This document shows, one piece after another, positions 38,543 through 52,270 of a stretch of DNA of 64,000 nt. The DNA is from Eubacterium plexicaudatum ASF492 (GTDB lineage: Bacteria; Bacillota; Clostridia; Lachnospirales; Lachnospiraceae). Below the pieces are notes generated by a model. It saw only the letters and a program-made list of their open reading frames with translations, was not told where the DNA came from and did no database searches. The stretch covers positions 2,809,501 through 2,873,500 of the forward strand of contig NZ_AQFT02000001.1 in the NCBI RefSeq assembly GCF_000364225.2, written 5' to 3'. Made by a program: the position numbers and the translations under genes. Numbering within the stretch: the first letter of the stretch is position 1; each line of letters opens with the position of its first letter.

Positions 38543-41500
38543 TCGTAGTCCTCATTACCGTTACGGAACCGCTGGACACGCCGGACGCATTTACAAAGCG
38601 AACGGTAATCGTCTGCTCCGTAAAGGTCTGCGGAAGCTGCAGTGAATAAATATAACCATTGTATGCCTGATTATATACACCGCCCTGTGCCGTATAATCC
38701 ACGCCGTCTATATTTACAATCACCGTTCCCAGTTCTTTTGCCAGTACATCCAGCTGCTGTGTATAAATGGTAATATCACTCGTGAGCACCGAAGGCGTTT
38801 CCGGTGTAATCACAGCAGGGACATATTCACTTACGGTCTGTACCGTAACTTCTGCAACCTTTCCTTCATGTCTGGCTACAATATATACTTTTCACCTGCC
38901 TGCAGTGAATCTGTCAGCGGACATACAAACTGCCCAAGGCTATCCAGTGTTACATGTGTGCTCTGCCCTCTTACCACAACGGCAACATCGTAATATGGCA
39001 GTGTATCGCCTTTGATTTCCGTACTGTTTGTATAGACGGTCTGCACTCTCGTATCTGCCATGGTTACATAATTTTCAAATGGCTGTACGACGGTAGTCAC
39101 TGCCGCACTTGTTCTAGCTGTTCCGTCTTTTATGTCGCTGGCCGTTACCTGTACCGTCTCACCGGATACCATACCGTTTGTCCGAACCGCAAAGGTACCA
39201 TCCTGTGAAATCTCACCCGTATACGAACGACCTCCTGCCAGAACCGTAACCGTACCAGATTCGTTTACATTTGTCGCCTTTCCATACAGATAGTCTTCAA
39301 TATCACATACTTCCTGAATGACCGGCATATTTGGCGCTGCGTCTGCGACTTCCATAGACACGGTTGCACTTCGTCTTCCTGACTTGTCTAAGGTAACAAA
39401 TTTAACGGATTCTCCTGCATTTTGTATCGGTATCGCCATTTCAAAATTGTTTCTGGTCAATGTACAGGATACCGTATTTACAATTCTGGACTTCGTATAC
39501 AGCTCGGATTTTTCGTAAAGCGCTTTATTTTCTGCGGAAAGGTAAACGTTAGAGCCGACAATAGCCACAACTGCTGCCGAAGACCCTGTAAAATAACCGC
39601 TTACTTTCTCCGAATTATTTGCCATTCCGTCTACAACCGGAGCATCCGGACCGTTTTTAAATACCGTCGTTGAAACCGTGTTACTCCGTTTGCCTGTTTC
39701 ATCCGTACAATATGCGGTTACCGTACTGCCCGCCGGCAGACGATCAATCGTACATGTATAAGTACCGTCTTCCAGCACCTGTACTTCATACGTCGTACCG
39801 TTTGCATCAATATGCACATTTGTGCCGAATTTTGCGGTTCCTGTAATGGAAGAAACTTTATTGCTGATTTTATTAATCGTAGGCGCCTGCACCAGGTTCG
39901 GATCAATATTGGATACATTGATATATTTCACAACCCGGTTGCCATAAATATCTTCTGCCATTACGGTATACTCGCCATTTTCTTCCGCATTGAAGCATCC
40001 GCGGGTAACGTTCATAGCTTCCGCCCAGACCGCACTGTCTGCCGCCTGCTTTCCGCTCGCCCATTTCAGCTGTGCAATACCGGAACGGTCATTTGCCTGC
40101 ACTTTAATTTCAATCGGCTGATCGGTAGCTTCCGTAAACGTAGACGATACGATCAGCATCGGTTTTATCGTATCCGTCTGTCCCATTTCTCCTGACTCAA
40201 TAAACTGTGCCAGATAATAAGCAAATGTTTCATCCGAACTTAATAAACCCTGGAACCATTTTTTCATTGCGGCATCCTGCTGGGACAATACACTGGAACG
40301 CACGACATACGCCCGATTTACATCAAATAATACTTCCCAGTTATGATCCGTCTCAACGGAAAGGTTTCCCAGTTCCTGCTGCTGTTTGATATATTTTACA
40401 AGATGTACATAAGCCAAATCCGATTTTCCAAGCACCTTCTGCGTAGAAATCGTACCTGTTGCATCCGTATTGCTCGGAATCGTATGGCTTACAAGAATCA
40501 GCTTCTGATCGTCCGCGATCGGCTGTCCGTTATACGTAAGGCTCACGATTCGATGTGCGTAAGCATCCTTCTGATCTCCGGCTTTCGTATACCGTGCCGA
40601 CCTTGTCGCATCAATCGTATATTCAATCCCGTCAAATACGGCAAAGGAACTCCAGTCATTCAGCCAGTCCGAATCTGCAATGGAAGACGCTCCGCGTTCA
40701 TCCAGCAGACGCTGCAGCACCTGATCCGAAGAAATCGTGCCATTTACCGTAGAATAAATGCTCGCCGACCATTCCAGCAGTTCCCGCAGCTGTGCCCCCG
40801 TAACCCAGTATAAAATATTATTGTTATGGTTGTCCTGCTGCATGTTCAAAATATCTTTCATTGTAATCATGCCGTTTAAGCTGATATTGTCTTCCGCAGA
40901 CTGACTGCCGCTCAGCGTATATTTGGTCGTCGCGACAACCGGGCAGTCCGCATATTCGTTCTTGCCCGTGCCGCCTGTATAAGACAGTCCATACTGAATT
41001 TTTGCTTCATTTGCCAGCTGTATCGCATAATTATCTTCCAGCAGAGCAAAGTAGCTGTTGATCTTTTCGTTATTTGCAAACGTTGCTATCACCTCTTCCA
41101 GTGACTGCTCTACAACGTTAATTTCCGGCGCCTGCGATTCCAAAATCGTTGCGCTTGACGGCGTATCTTTCGTTACCATGCGAAGCTCCGCGGCAGAATC
41201 TGTCACCTGAATCTGTCCGTCATCATCAATTTCCAAAGACAGATCAATCACACCGATTCCTGCACCATGATCTTTGATCATCGTAACCGGCTTGCCGTTC
41301 ATCAGCCCGGTTTCCTTATCTACATTTGGCAGTTTGTAGTAAGCTGCGGAAGCGCTGTCTGCGGACGGATAGTTTTTATGTCCATGTCCGGCTGCAACCG
41401 CATCCACATTCGCCAGTTTTGTCAGCGCATATACCGCGTTATCACTCTCATTGTCCGGATTTGCATTTCCAAACGAAGAATGTGCAATAACAACTACAAT

Positions 41501-42223
41501 ATCCGCTCCCTGTGATTTTAAATATGCTGCCTGTTTTTCAACCGTACTTACAATTGGTAATGCAATCAGGTCTTCTTTACAGTTGGAATAAGACGACATC
41601 GAAGGAATCGTCACGCCAATCACTCCGACTTCCATATTTACGGATTTATTTTTGTTCGTCTTTAACTGTTTGGAAATCATCATGGACTCATTCCATGCGG
41701 TCTCTCCCGTATCCGCATGAATAATATTGGACACGACACATTTCTTTTTCAGGCCGGACAGCTCCAGCTGCTTGTCAATATATGGGTATCCATAATCAAA
41801 ATCATGATTTCCAAGCGCAATCGCATCATAATTAACCAGTGACATGGCTTTATAAATTGGCTGCAGCGCATTTTCCCCCGAATTTTCGAGAATGTAATCG
41901 GCCGCATAGCCATATACGGAGTCTCCGGTATCGACTGTCATCGTATTGCGTGTCCCAGTTTCCTGACGCGCTTCTTTGATCAGTGTATAAGCCTGTGCAA
42001 GACTTCCCGGCTTCTCACTTGCCGTATCGTAATGTGTAGTGGATACCTGCCCATGCAAATCCGTCGTGGATATAATACGAAATACCGCCGTATGTGGCTG
42101 CGGATCTTTGGGCTGCTTTTTGGCTGCCTGCGCGTTTGTATGCGGACAGTTCATAAATACAAGTGTAAATACCAGCAAAAGACTTATGAATCTGCCCGCT
42201 TTTTTTATTCCTGAACTATTCAT
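38535..42223 (-). CDS. Secreted 5'-nucleotidase-type metallophosphatase with Ig-like repeats (C-terminal frame break)
   Basis: About 1229 residues. Seen: signal peptide ISLLLVFTLVFMNCPHTNA; metallophosphatase domain with FRIISTTDLHGQVSTTHYD (DxH), VDTGDSVYG, ALGNHDFDYGYPYID, VVVIAHSSFGN and VAAGHGHKNYP, the full dimetal set; a 5'-nucleotidase C-terminal substrate domain with NNILYWVTGAQLRELLEWSA; then four or more Ig-like repeats (PTINKISNKVSSITGTAKF, PVVDGMANNSEKVSGYFTGS, MPVIQEVCDIEDYLYGKATN). The last repeat passes through a frame change near 38880 and ends at 38535, eight bases into the fusion gene start. Known: such enzymes cleave nucleotides or cyclic dinucleotides outside the cell. No sortase motif seen. 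Confidence 0.92.
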
Positions 42224-42281
42224 TACTGCTAACTCCTATTCTATACATAACTTCAATCCTACCATCCGTTTTGTTTCTGTT

Positions 42282-43478
42282 TTATTTGTTTTTATGTCTC
42301 TTTATACAGGCCTTTGCCCAGTCTTTGAGCGTCACTTCCTCCAACTGCTTTTCCAGCTTCCGGATTTTGGCCACTTCCTCAGGAAGCGCTCCGCCGTTTT
42401 TATTTTTCAGCCGTTTTTCGAGTATGGCTGCTTTCTTTTTATATTTATTACGTTCTTCCAACAGTCCCCGGTTTTGATGCAGCCATTTTTCCAGAGTCCA
42501 ATGCATCAGTTCATTTTGCCACCGACGCGCTTCCACTTCGGTATACGCTGTTTTTTTCACCTGATCAATCGGCAATGTGCTGTCTTTTGTCTCATCAATA
42601 AACTGTCGGATACTATCGGACAGCGCCTCTCTTGTAGCCAGATGCTCTTTTTTGTTTTCCGGTGGATTTTGATAGTCAAAAGGAATATTTCCTTCCATAA
42701 AATCCTTGTCCGGTATATGATTCACCCAGTTATAATATGGCGCCCATCTTGACGTATTGCCAGGATCGTTCATGTTGACGATTGCCAGTACCGGCGTTTC
42801 CATTGCAAGACACGGCAAAGATACGTGCAGTCTTCTTGTCACGACAAATTTTGCGTTCTGATACTGTGTCAGTATATCTTCCACTGCCTGAAACCGCTCT
42901 TCCATCGAGGCATCGGACTTGCGGTAATCACAGTGATGCGTCAGCACGCGAATTTCCAGGCCGCTGTCTTTTAACCATTCTCTGGCTGCTGCTTCCAGCT
43001 CCGGTTTTAAGTCTACCAGACAGACATACGTTCCGGCATCCGCCGTTTTTTTCTGCTTTGGAAGCGTCAGCGTGATACACCCGCTGAAATAGCAGTCAAA
43101 TCCCCGTTCCGTAAAAAAGTCCAGTGTCGTCTGATCTCTGCAGCCGATCGGTCCGTTTGCACGGAAAAAATCACCGCCGATATCCTGCAGCCATTCATCC
43201 TGAATCGGAGACGCTTTCCTGTAAATCGTATAATTGTTCATATGCATACTGACCAGCTTTGGCACAATGCATTCCGCTGGCGGCCAGTTCCATTTCTGCC
43301 ACATCCACCAGGCGCTCATAATCACGCCTACCGGCTCATTATCTTCGGACTGAAAGGAATCAATGTTTTCCCGCTGTACGAGATAATCTATATGCGGCAA
43401 AAACTGTGCGGATGCATAAGCCTGAATATCATCGCCGATATTCATCGTCGTCTTATGCATCAATACTCCATATTTCAT
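42282..43478 (-). CDS. Polysaccharide pyruvyl transferase family protein with C-terminal coiled coil
   Basis: 398 residues from ATG 43478. Seen: MKYGVLMHKTTMNIGDDIQAYA start of the family, MSAWWMWQKWNWPPAE, IGCRDQTTLDFFTERGFDCY (the GxRD motif), CITLTLPKQKKT, FVVTRRLHVSLPCLAMETPV with R-x-H, and then a basic, heptad-rich C-terminal helix of about 90 residues (NKYKKKAAILEKRLKNKNG, IRKLEKQLEEVTLKDWAKA). The coiled coil is unusual and suggests multimer formation or docking. Frame intact. A start at 43490 adds four residues and is less likely. Known: the family catalyses ketal-pyruvate or related transfers to glycans. Confidence 0.85.
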   Translation of the reverse strand: MKYGVLMHKTTMNIGDDIQAYASAQFLPHIDYLVQRENIDSFQSEDNEPVGVIMSAWWMWQKWNWPPAECIVPKLVSMHMNNYTIYRKASPIQDEWLQDIGGDFFRANGPIGCRDQTTLDFFTERGFDCYFSGCITLTLPKQKKTADAGTYVCLVDLKPELEAAAREWLKDSGLEIRVLTHHCDYRKSDASMEERFQAVEDILTQYQNAKFVVTRRLHVSLPCLAMETPVLAIVNMNDPGNTSRWAPYYNWVNHIPDKDFMEGNIPFDYQNPPENKKEHLATREALSDSIRQFIDETKDSTLPIDQVKKTAYTEVEARRWQNELMHWTLEKWLHQNRGLLEERNKYKKKAAILEKRLKNKNGGALPEEVAKIRKLEKQLEEVTLKDWAKACIKRHKNK

Positions 43479-43500
43479 CACTGCCTCCATTCCGCTGTAT

Positions 43501-44657
43501 TTACAGCTGTTTATTCATTTCTTTCCTGATTTGCATACTGTCGGCAAGTCGGATAAACATTTCCTTTAAATCTACCGTAGGCTTCCAGCCCAGTGCCATC
43601 AGTCTGGCGCTGTCCAGTGCAATAACCATTTCCGGGTTATAGCCAAACGCAGCCACATTCTCAGGCATGTCAAACGTCACCCGAATACCTGCCTGCGGAA
43701 ATGTATCACATACGAGCTGCGCCATATCCGCAATGGATATTTTTGTGTCCATATTGGTCACATTATATGCCGCTCCACGTTCTCCTTCCGTTAAAATCAA
43801 AAGCATAGCTTCTATGGCATCCTTCGTATAACAATAGCTGCGCACGGTCTGTCCTTTCGTATGCAGGACAATATTTTTTTCTCCAGCACGCATCTTGCAA
43901 ACTCCGCAAATACACGGCCATCATCATATTCCACTCCTGCCCCAAACGTCTGTGACAATCTGGCAATTTTTACCGGAACATCGTATTCCGAAGCATATGA
44001 GGCACAGAGACATTCCACCATCCGCTTGCCTTCGGAATAGCTGCTGCGTACCTGCAGCGGGTCAATGTAACCGCCGTAGGATTCCGCTATTTTTCCGGCA
44101 TCCGCCGCAGGTGTACCGTACACTTCCAGAGATGATAAATATAAAAATCCGTCTACCTGTTTTGCCTTTGCAAACTCCAGTATGTTAACCGTTCCATTTA
44201 CAGCCGTTAATATCGTTTCCACCGGATTGGATACAAAATATCCGGAACTCGTTGCACTGGCTCCATGTACGATATAATCTACCGGCCCGTCATACGAAAC
44301 CGGATGCATAATATCTCCCTTTACCAGTTCCAGATCTTCGCGCATTAGCAGCCCGCCAAACACTTTTTCCGCTTTTTGTTCACTGCGCACAAGCGCAAGA
44401 ACTTTGCAGTTTGTCCCAAGCATACGATTGCCGCACAAAAGCGCTTTTACAAGCTGGGAACCGAGCAGTCCGGTTGCTCCGGATACAAACACGGTTTTAT
44501 TTTGAAACTTTTGTAATAAAGACGCGGAATGCCCGATCAGCTGTTCCAAATCTTCCTGCAGAACCCGATCCTGCGGGCTTTCCGGCATCTGCTCTGCCGC
44601 CGTCTTATTGTCCACGATTTCATTCCTCCGTTTTGGTTGCTTTTCCTGTCTGACCAT
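43501..44657 (-). CDS. NAD-dependent epimerase/dehydratase, extended SDR (one frame break)
   Basis: About 385 residues. Seen: NAD-binding TVFVSGATGLLGSQLVKALL near residue 55, VDYIVHGASATSSGYFVSNP, the catalytic SSLEVYGTPAADAG and Y-x3-K in SYSEGKRMVECLCASYA, RLSQTFGAGVEYDDGRVFAEFA, then after a break near 43894 MRAGEKNIVLHTKGQTVRSY, CYTKDAIEAMLLIL and MALGWKPTVDLKEMF. An N-terminal extension of about 45 residues precedes the Rossmann fold. The family modifies nucleotide-activated sugars; the particular substrate is unknown. It sits between tarI-like and pyruvyl-transferase genes, so it likely supplies a sugar for the same polymer. Confidence 0.87.
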
Positions 44658-44679
44658 AATATAGTTTTTGATTATAGTT

Positions 44680-45453
44680 TTATCTGTGTTTTCTGTGCTT
44701 ATTCATTCGTGTTTCAATTCGGTTTGTAATACCGAGTCCAAACGCCTGCTCATTTTCCTTATATTGAAGCAGTGCGCGGAACATATATACATCTTCCGGC
44801 GTCGTCACTTTAATATTGCCGCGATTGCCCGGCACCATATGTGCCTCCATTCCCTGGCTGCGGATCATCGTACAGGCATCCACCATATTTTCATACCGTT
44901 CCGGCCGTTCCCGTATTTTATCATGTACCGCAATAATGTCCTTTAAATAAAAACTCTGCGGCGCCTGAGCTGCGAACGTATCTTTGCGGTACGGAACCGA
45001 TTCCACGCACAATCCGTCATGGCTTAACAAAATAGTCTCAAAACATGCCGTACACGTAATCGCATTGCCATTTTCCTTTACGCCTGCAATGTTGTTGGAA
45101 ATCACTTCATATGACACAAACGGGCGTACGCCGTCATGCAGCAGTACGATCGAATCATCCGGATTTTCCGATTCCGCTTTTTTTAACGCATTGTATATCG
45201 AATCCTGTGCCGTATCTCCGCCAGGAATAATGGCCGCCGTCTTATGCAAACGGTATTCATCCACCAGTTCCTGCATGTACCCGATATACTCTTCCAGCAC
45301 GGAAATATAAATCTTATCAATCTCATCATGATACTGAAACAGCTGTAATGTATGGACAATCACCGGTTTCCCGTTGATCTCCAAAAACTGCTTTGGAATA
45401 CCGGAACCCATACGGACTCCGCTCCCTCCGGCAAATATAATTGCGATATTCAT
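44680..45453 (-). CDS. Second TarI/IspD-family cytidylyltransferase
   Basis: 257 residues from ATG 45453, where the family N-terminus MNIAIIFAGGSGVRMGSG begins. Seen: GIPKQFLEINGKPVIVHTLQ, IIPGGDTAQDSIYNALKKAE, IVLLHDGVRPFVSYEVISNN, VPYRKDTFAAQAPQSFYLKD and GNRGNIKVTTPEDVYMFRAL. GSGIPKQF and RKDTFAAQAPQSF point to the TarI-like group of gut Firmicutes. It differs enough from the copy at 34.5 kb that the two may activate different polyol phosphates or one may be IspD. Intact frame. 23 bases before the epimerase gene and 29 after the downstream phosphotransferase. Confidence 0.87.
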   Translation of the reverse strand: MNIAIIFAGGSGVRMGSGIPKQFLEINGKPVIVHTLQLFQYHDEIDKIYISVLEEYIGYMQELVDEYRLHKTAAIIPGGDTAQDSIYNALKKAESENPDDSIVLLHDGVRPFVSYEVISNNIAGVKENGNAITCTACFETILLSHDGLCVESVPYRKDTFAAQAPQSFYLKDIIAVHDKIRERPERYENMVDACTMIRSQGMEAHMVPGNRGNIKVTTPEDVYMFRALLQYKENEQAFGLGITNRIETRMNKHRKHR

Positions 45454-45481
45454 CGTCGCATTCCCTCCTGATTTTGTAAGT

Positions 45482-47219
45482 TTACACCGGTTTAAAGTCC
45501 AGCGTTTCCAGCTCTTTTTTGACCGCCGCATCAACAGCCAGATCTTTTTTTACCGACTCCGGCAGCTGCCCCAGTATAATCCAGTCAATGACCCGGTCCG
45601 ATGCATGACTGTCAATATGGTCAAAATGCTTTTCCACATATTCTTCCACTTTCGGATACTCAAATCGTTCTCTGCGATTGCCTGCAGCACTTCTTCAAAC
45701 GTATGGCAGACCTTTCCCGGAGCAGATTCTTCATATGCTCTGTGGAACCCTCTGGAAAACGAATACTGTATTTCATCAAATGCAAAAAACAGCATCGGCT
45801 TTTTCATCAGAGAATATTCAAAAATATTTGAAGAATAATCAGTAATCAGCAATTCCGTAATATAAAACAGATCATTGATATTCGGATACCTTCCCACATC
45901 CGCAAACCGATCTTTATACTGCTCTGCAATCGGCACCTGAGAAGCTACCCATGGATGCATTTTAAATAAAACAACATACGTATCCCCGCATAGTTCATAC
46001 AGCCGTTTAAAATCAATTAACTCATACGGATAGTGTGCATTTGCCTTATTCGTCCCACGATAGGTCGGGGCAAATAAAATCACCTTCTTATCTTTGCACA
46101 TCGGATACTTTTCATACAGCTCCTTTGTCTTTTTGCTGCGGTAATCCTCGTCTAAAAACTCATCAATACGCGGCATGCCGGTCGGCAGCACCTGAGAATC
46201 ATTAATCCCCCACACTTCGGAAAAGAAATGCGCAATATTTTTAGAACCGGAAATGCCGTATTTGTACTGTCTGTGGCAGCTGTAAGGCGCCGGACATCCG
46301 ATATGTCCCCACCGGCTGTAGCCGGAAGATTTAAATCCTGCTCCCGCATGCCACAGCTGAATCAGCGTCGTATCCTTATCTAAGATCAGCCAGTCCAGAA
46401 CCGGCGCATGGTCATCCAGAAAAATAAAATCACTCATCGCCATTTTCTTTAACAAATCCATCCAGCTTTTCAGTCCCTGGCGCGGGTTCGTCACCGAAGA
46501 ACGGTACGATTCCACAATGATATAATCTTTGTCCATGCCGCGCGCAAACATCCGGTCTTTTACCGCTTTTAAATTCGTACCGATGCTTGTGCTCTGCTCC
46601 GACATAAACATTACGACCGGCTTTTTACTCTTATGCTTATATTTTTTCCGGTATTTCCAATACATATCCACCTTGAGAGGCTTATTAATCTTGGAATATT
46701 TCTTTTCAGCTCTTCTTTCGGATGGAATCCTTTCTTTGCATGCGCAACCGGAGCGCTGATTCCTGTCCGGCCTCCTGCCAGTACATACATGATAAACGGG
46801 AGTCCCTCGTCGCCTTCCGTTACATAAAATGTGACGGAATACACTTTTGCACGCCCTCCGTACAGAAAATTCCTGGAAGCGCTGCTCATCTCTTTTACAA
46901 GTGACTCGGCAATCTCAGCCTTTGCCATCTGGCATTTTTTCTGGCAGATAATCATCGAATACGTTCCCTGCGGAAGGCAAAGTCCCGTACCCGGATTGGT
47001 AATATTAATCCTGAGCTTATACGTATCCCCTTCTATCCCTGTCACTTTCAGCTTTGCCTTTGGTTCATACAAACCATTGATCAGATAAAAGGACAGCTTG
47101 CTGTCTCTGTCCGCTCCCTCTGCAAATGTAATCTTCACTTCCAGATGGAGCCAGATACGTTCCCATGTCAGCTTTGTAACCCTGGCAGTAATCTGCCGCT
47201 TGTCCATCAGATTCTCCAT
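45482..47219 (-). CDS. CDP-glycerol/ribitol phosphotransferase with N-terminal domain, TagF-like (two frame breaks)
   Basis: About 579 residues; the largest of the three. Residues 1-170 are a beta-rich N-terminal domain (KLSFYLINGLYEPKAKLKV, YGGRAKVYSVTFYVTEGDEG); after a break near 46685 the catalytic part follows: VVMFMSEQSTSIGTNLKAVK, TLIQLWHAGAGFKSSGYSRW with the active His, KKVILFAPTYRGTNKANAHY, YVVLFKMHPWVASQVPIAEQ, LLITDYSSNIFEYSLMKKPM. A second break near 45680 restores VEEYVEKHFDHIDSHASDRV to the end at 45482. Start ATG 47219. It is the first gene of the leftward teichoic-acid-like run, so the promoter should lie in 47220-47400. Confidence 0.88.
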
Positions 47220-47413
47220 GTTAGTTTATTCTCCTTATGTTAATGATTTATTAAATATCATTTTCATGCATCATTCCTGCATAGTTTTTTACATAATTGG
47301 ATTTATTATAACAGAAAATACAAAGATTAGCAATTGGTGAAGTTTTTACATTTTTTGGATGAGAAACCATTCGTTTCCGGAAGTTTAACACTTATTGAAC
47401 CGTTTAATAAGGC

Positions 47414-47442
47414 TTTACACTTTTTACATAATCTGATATGAT
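47414..47442 (+). promoter_or_regulatory. Sigma-A-type promoter for the 43-residue gene
   Basis: TTTACA (47414-47419), 17-base spacer, TATGAT (47437-47442), about 50 bases before ATG 47491. Spacing is ideal and only two bases differ from consensus. Confidence 0.65.
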
Positions 47443-47490
47443 TAAGACGTAATAATCAGTACAAATTGAAAGAAAGCAAGGTGATTTATC

Positions 47491-47622
47491 ATGACTCGTT
47501 TAGAACTTTTAACAGTATTGCTTTCGATAAAAGCCCTACTGGAAAGCGATAACAAAGATAAAGCTTTAGAGCTTATCAATGAAGTCATTGCTGAGGCAAA
47601 AACGGCAAGTAAACAAAACTGA
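47491..47622 (+). CDS. Small helical protein of unknown function
   Basis: 43 residues from ATG 47491, preceded by AAGGTG nine bases upstream and by a good promoter. Sequence begins MTRLELLTVLLSIKALLE and ends IAEAKTASKQN. It reads as two amphipathic helices joined by ESDNKDKA, reminiscent of small Clostridial regulators or tetratricopeptide-like hairpins, but I recognise no family. The intact frame, ribosome-binding site, promoter and following GTGTAAAG hairpin-like sequence together support a real gene. It stands alone between the teichoic-acid run and the antitoxin-like gene. Confidence 0.6.
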   Translation: MTRLELLTVLLSIKALLESDNKDKALELINEVIAEAKTASKQN

Positions 47623-47924
47623 ATAGTAACCATTAACCATTAAACCAAAAGGTGTAAAGTCTTATTAAATTATTAAGGCTTTGCATGCAGGCAGTAGCGA
47701 ATCCGGACGGAAAAACCGGTAGTCTGCGTCAGGATTCACAGGCTGCCGGTTACGGGAAAATAAAGGTTTCGTATGCAAATTAACTGGAAATACCCGGATG
47801 TCAGGTATTTACTTACCGGAAGTTAACGATTGCGTCGATGAAATTTTTCGTAAGCATTTTCGTAATAATGCTGAATAGCCTGATCTGTGAAATAACTGCC
47901 AGAAACAGAAAAAATATGGGTGCA
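47623..47924. other. Gap without recognised genes
   Basis: About 300 bases. An imperfect hairpin at about 47653-47680 (AAAGTCTTA / TAAGGCTTT) follows the small gene. The rest holds only short broken frames; the GGAAATACCCGGATGTCAGG stretch looks like a worn coding fragment but cannot be assigned. Confidence 0.45.
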
Positions 47925-48216
47925 TCAATTCGTTTTTTTTACGATATTTAACTCATACCCTAATGCATTCAGTATATTACAAAACATCTTCAACGAAGGA
48001 TTGTTCTCTTTTTTCTATACGCGAAATAACTTGCTGTTTATTTCCGGTAATTTCTGCTAATTGACTTTGTGTCATTTTGTTTTGTTTGCGTATACTAATC
48101 ATTTCTCCTATTAATCTGTATTCTTCCCGGCTTTCATCCCAAGTTTTTTTAAATTCTGCTGATTTTTCTTTCTCCTTCTCTATTTCATTAGAAATATTCA
48201 CTTGTACAAACGGCAT
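47925..48216 (-). CDS. HigA/XRE-type DNA-binding protein (one frame break)
   Basis: About 97 residues. Seen: an N-terminal helix EKEKEKSAEFKKTWDESREE, then an XRE HTH with IGEMISIRKQNKMTQSQLAE, ITGNKQQVISRIEKRE and, after a one-base break near 47996, NNPSLKMFCNILNALGYELN. This is the shape of HigA-type antitoxins. No HigB/RelE toxin lies directly up- or downstream, so it is an orphan or a stand-alone regulator. Start ATG 48216 has a GGACG-type site. The protein would bind its own promoter region at 48217-48280 if it behaves like its relatives. Confidence 0.75.
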
Positions 48217-48286
48217 ATTTACAACGTCCTTTCATGTTTACACAACGATTCTTATATTACAACAAATAAGTTGTAAAGTCAAGAAT

Positions 48287-48328
48287 AAAAAGACGCGCAA
48301 AAAGCCATCGCTAATTACGCATCTTTTT
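48287..48328 (-). terminator. Rho-independent terminator after nifJ
   Basis: AAAAAGACGCG (48287-48297) and CGCATCTTTTT (48318-48328) pair with one G-U and a 20-base loop. On the minus strand the stem is followed by T-rich sequence, 26 bases after the nifJ stop. Confidence 0.7.
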
Positions 48329-48353
48329 CACATTTCATACGGCAGTTTTCCTG

Positions 48354-52125
<3,772 letters not shown>

Positions 52126-52210
52126 GTAAATATTCCTCCTGTTTTTATAATCTGATGCTACTGCATATAGCTTAACCAAAACAGGAGGAATTATACTTTT
52201 TACATGGATA

Positions 52211-52246
52211 TTCTTATATCAATTCTTATATCAATTCTTATATCAA
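52211..52246. repeat. Three perfect 12-bp tandem repeats
   Basis: TTCTTATATCAA occurs three times in a row at 52211, 52223 and 52235, followed by a partial copy. It lies 25 bases after the metY stop (minus strand). No function is evident. Confidence 0.85.
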
Positions 52247-52270
52247 TTTTTAGAGTGTGTCTTAAAAATT

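Noticed and set aside
47925..48216. HigBA toxin-antitoxin system
   Set aside because: Only the HigA-like gene is visible; no HigB/RelE-type frame lies on either side.
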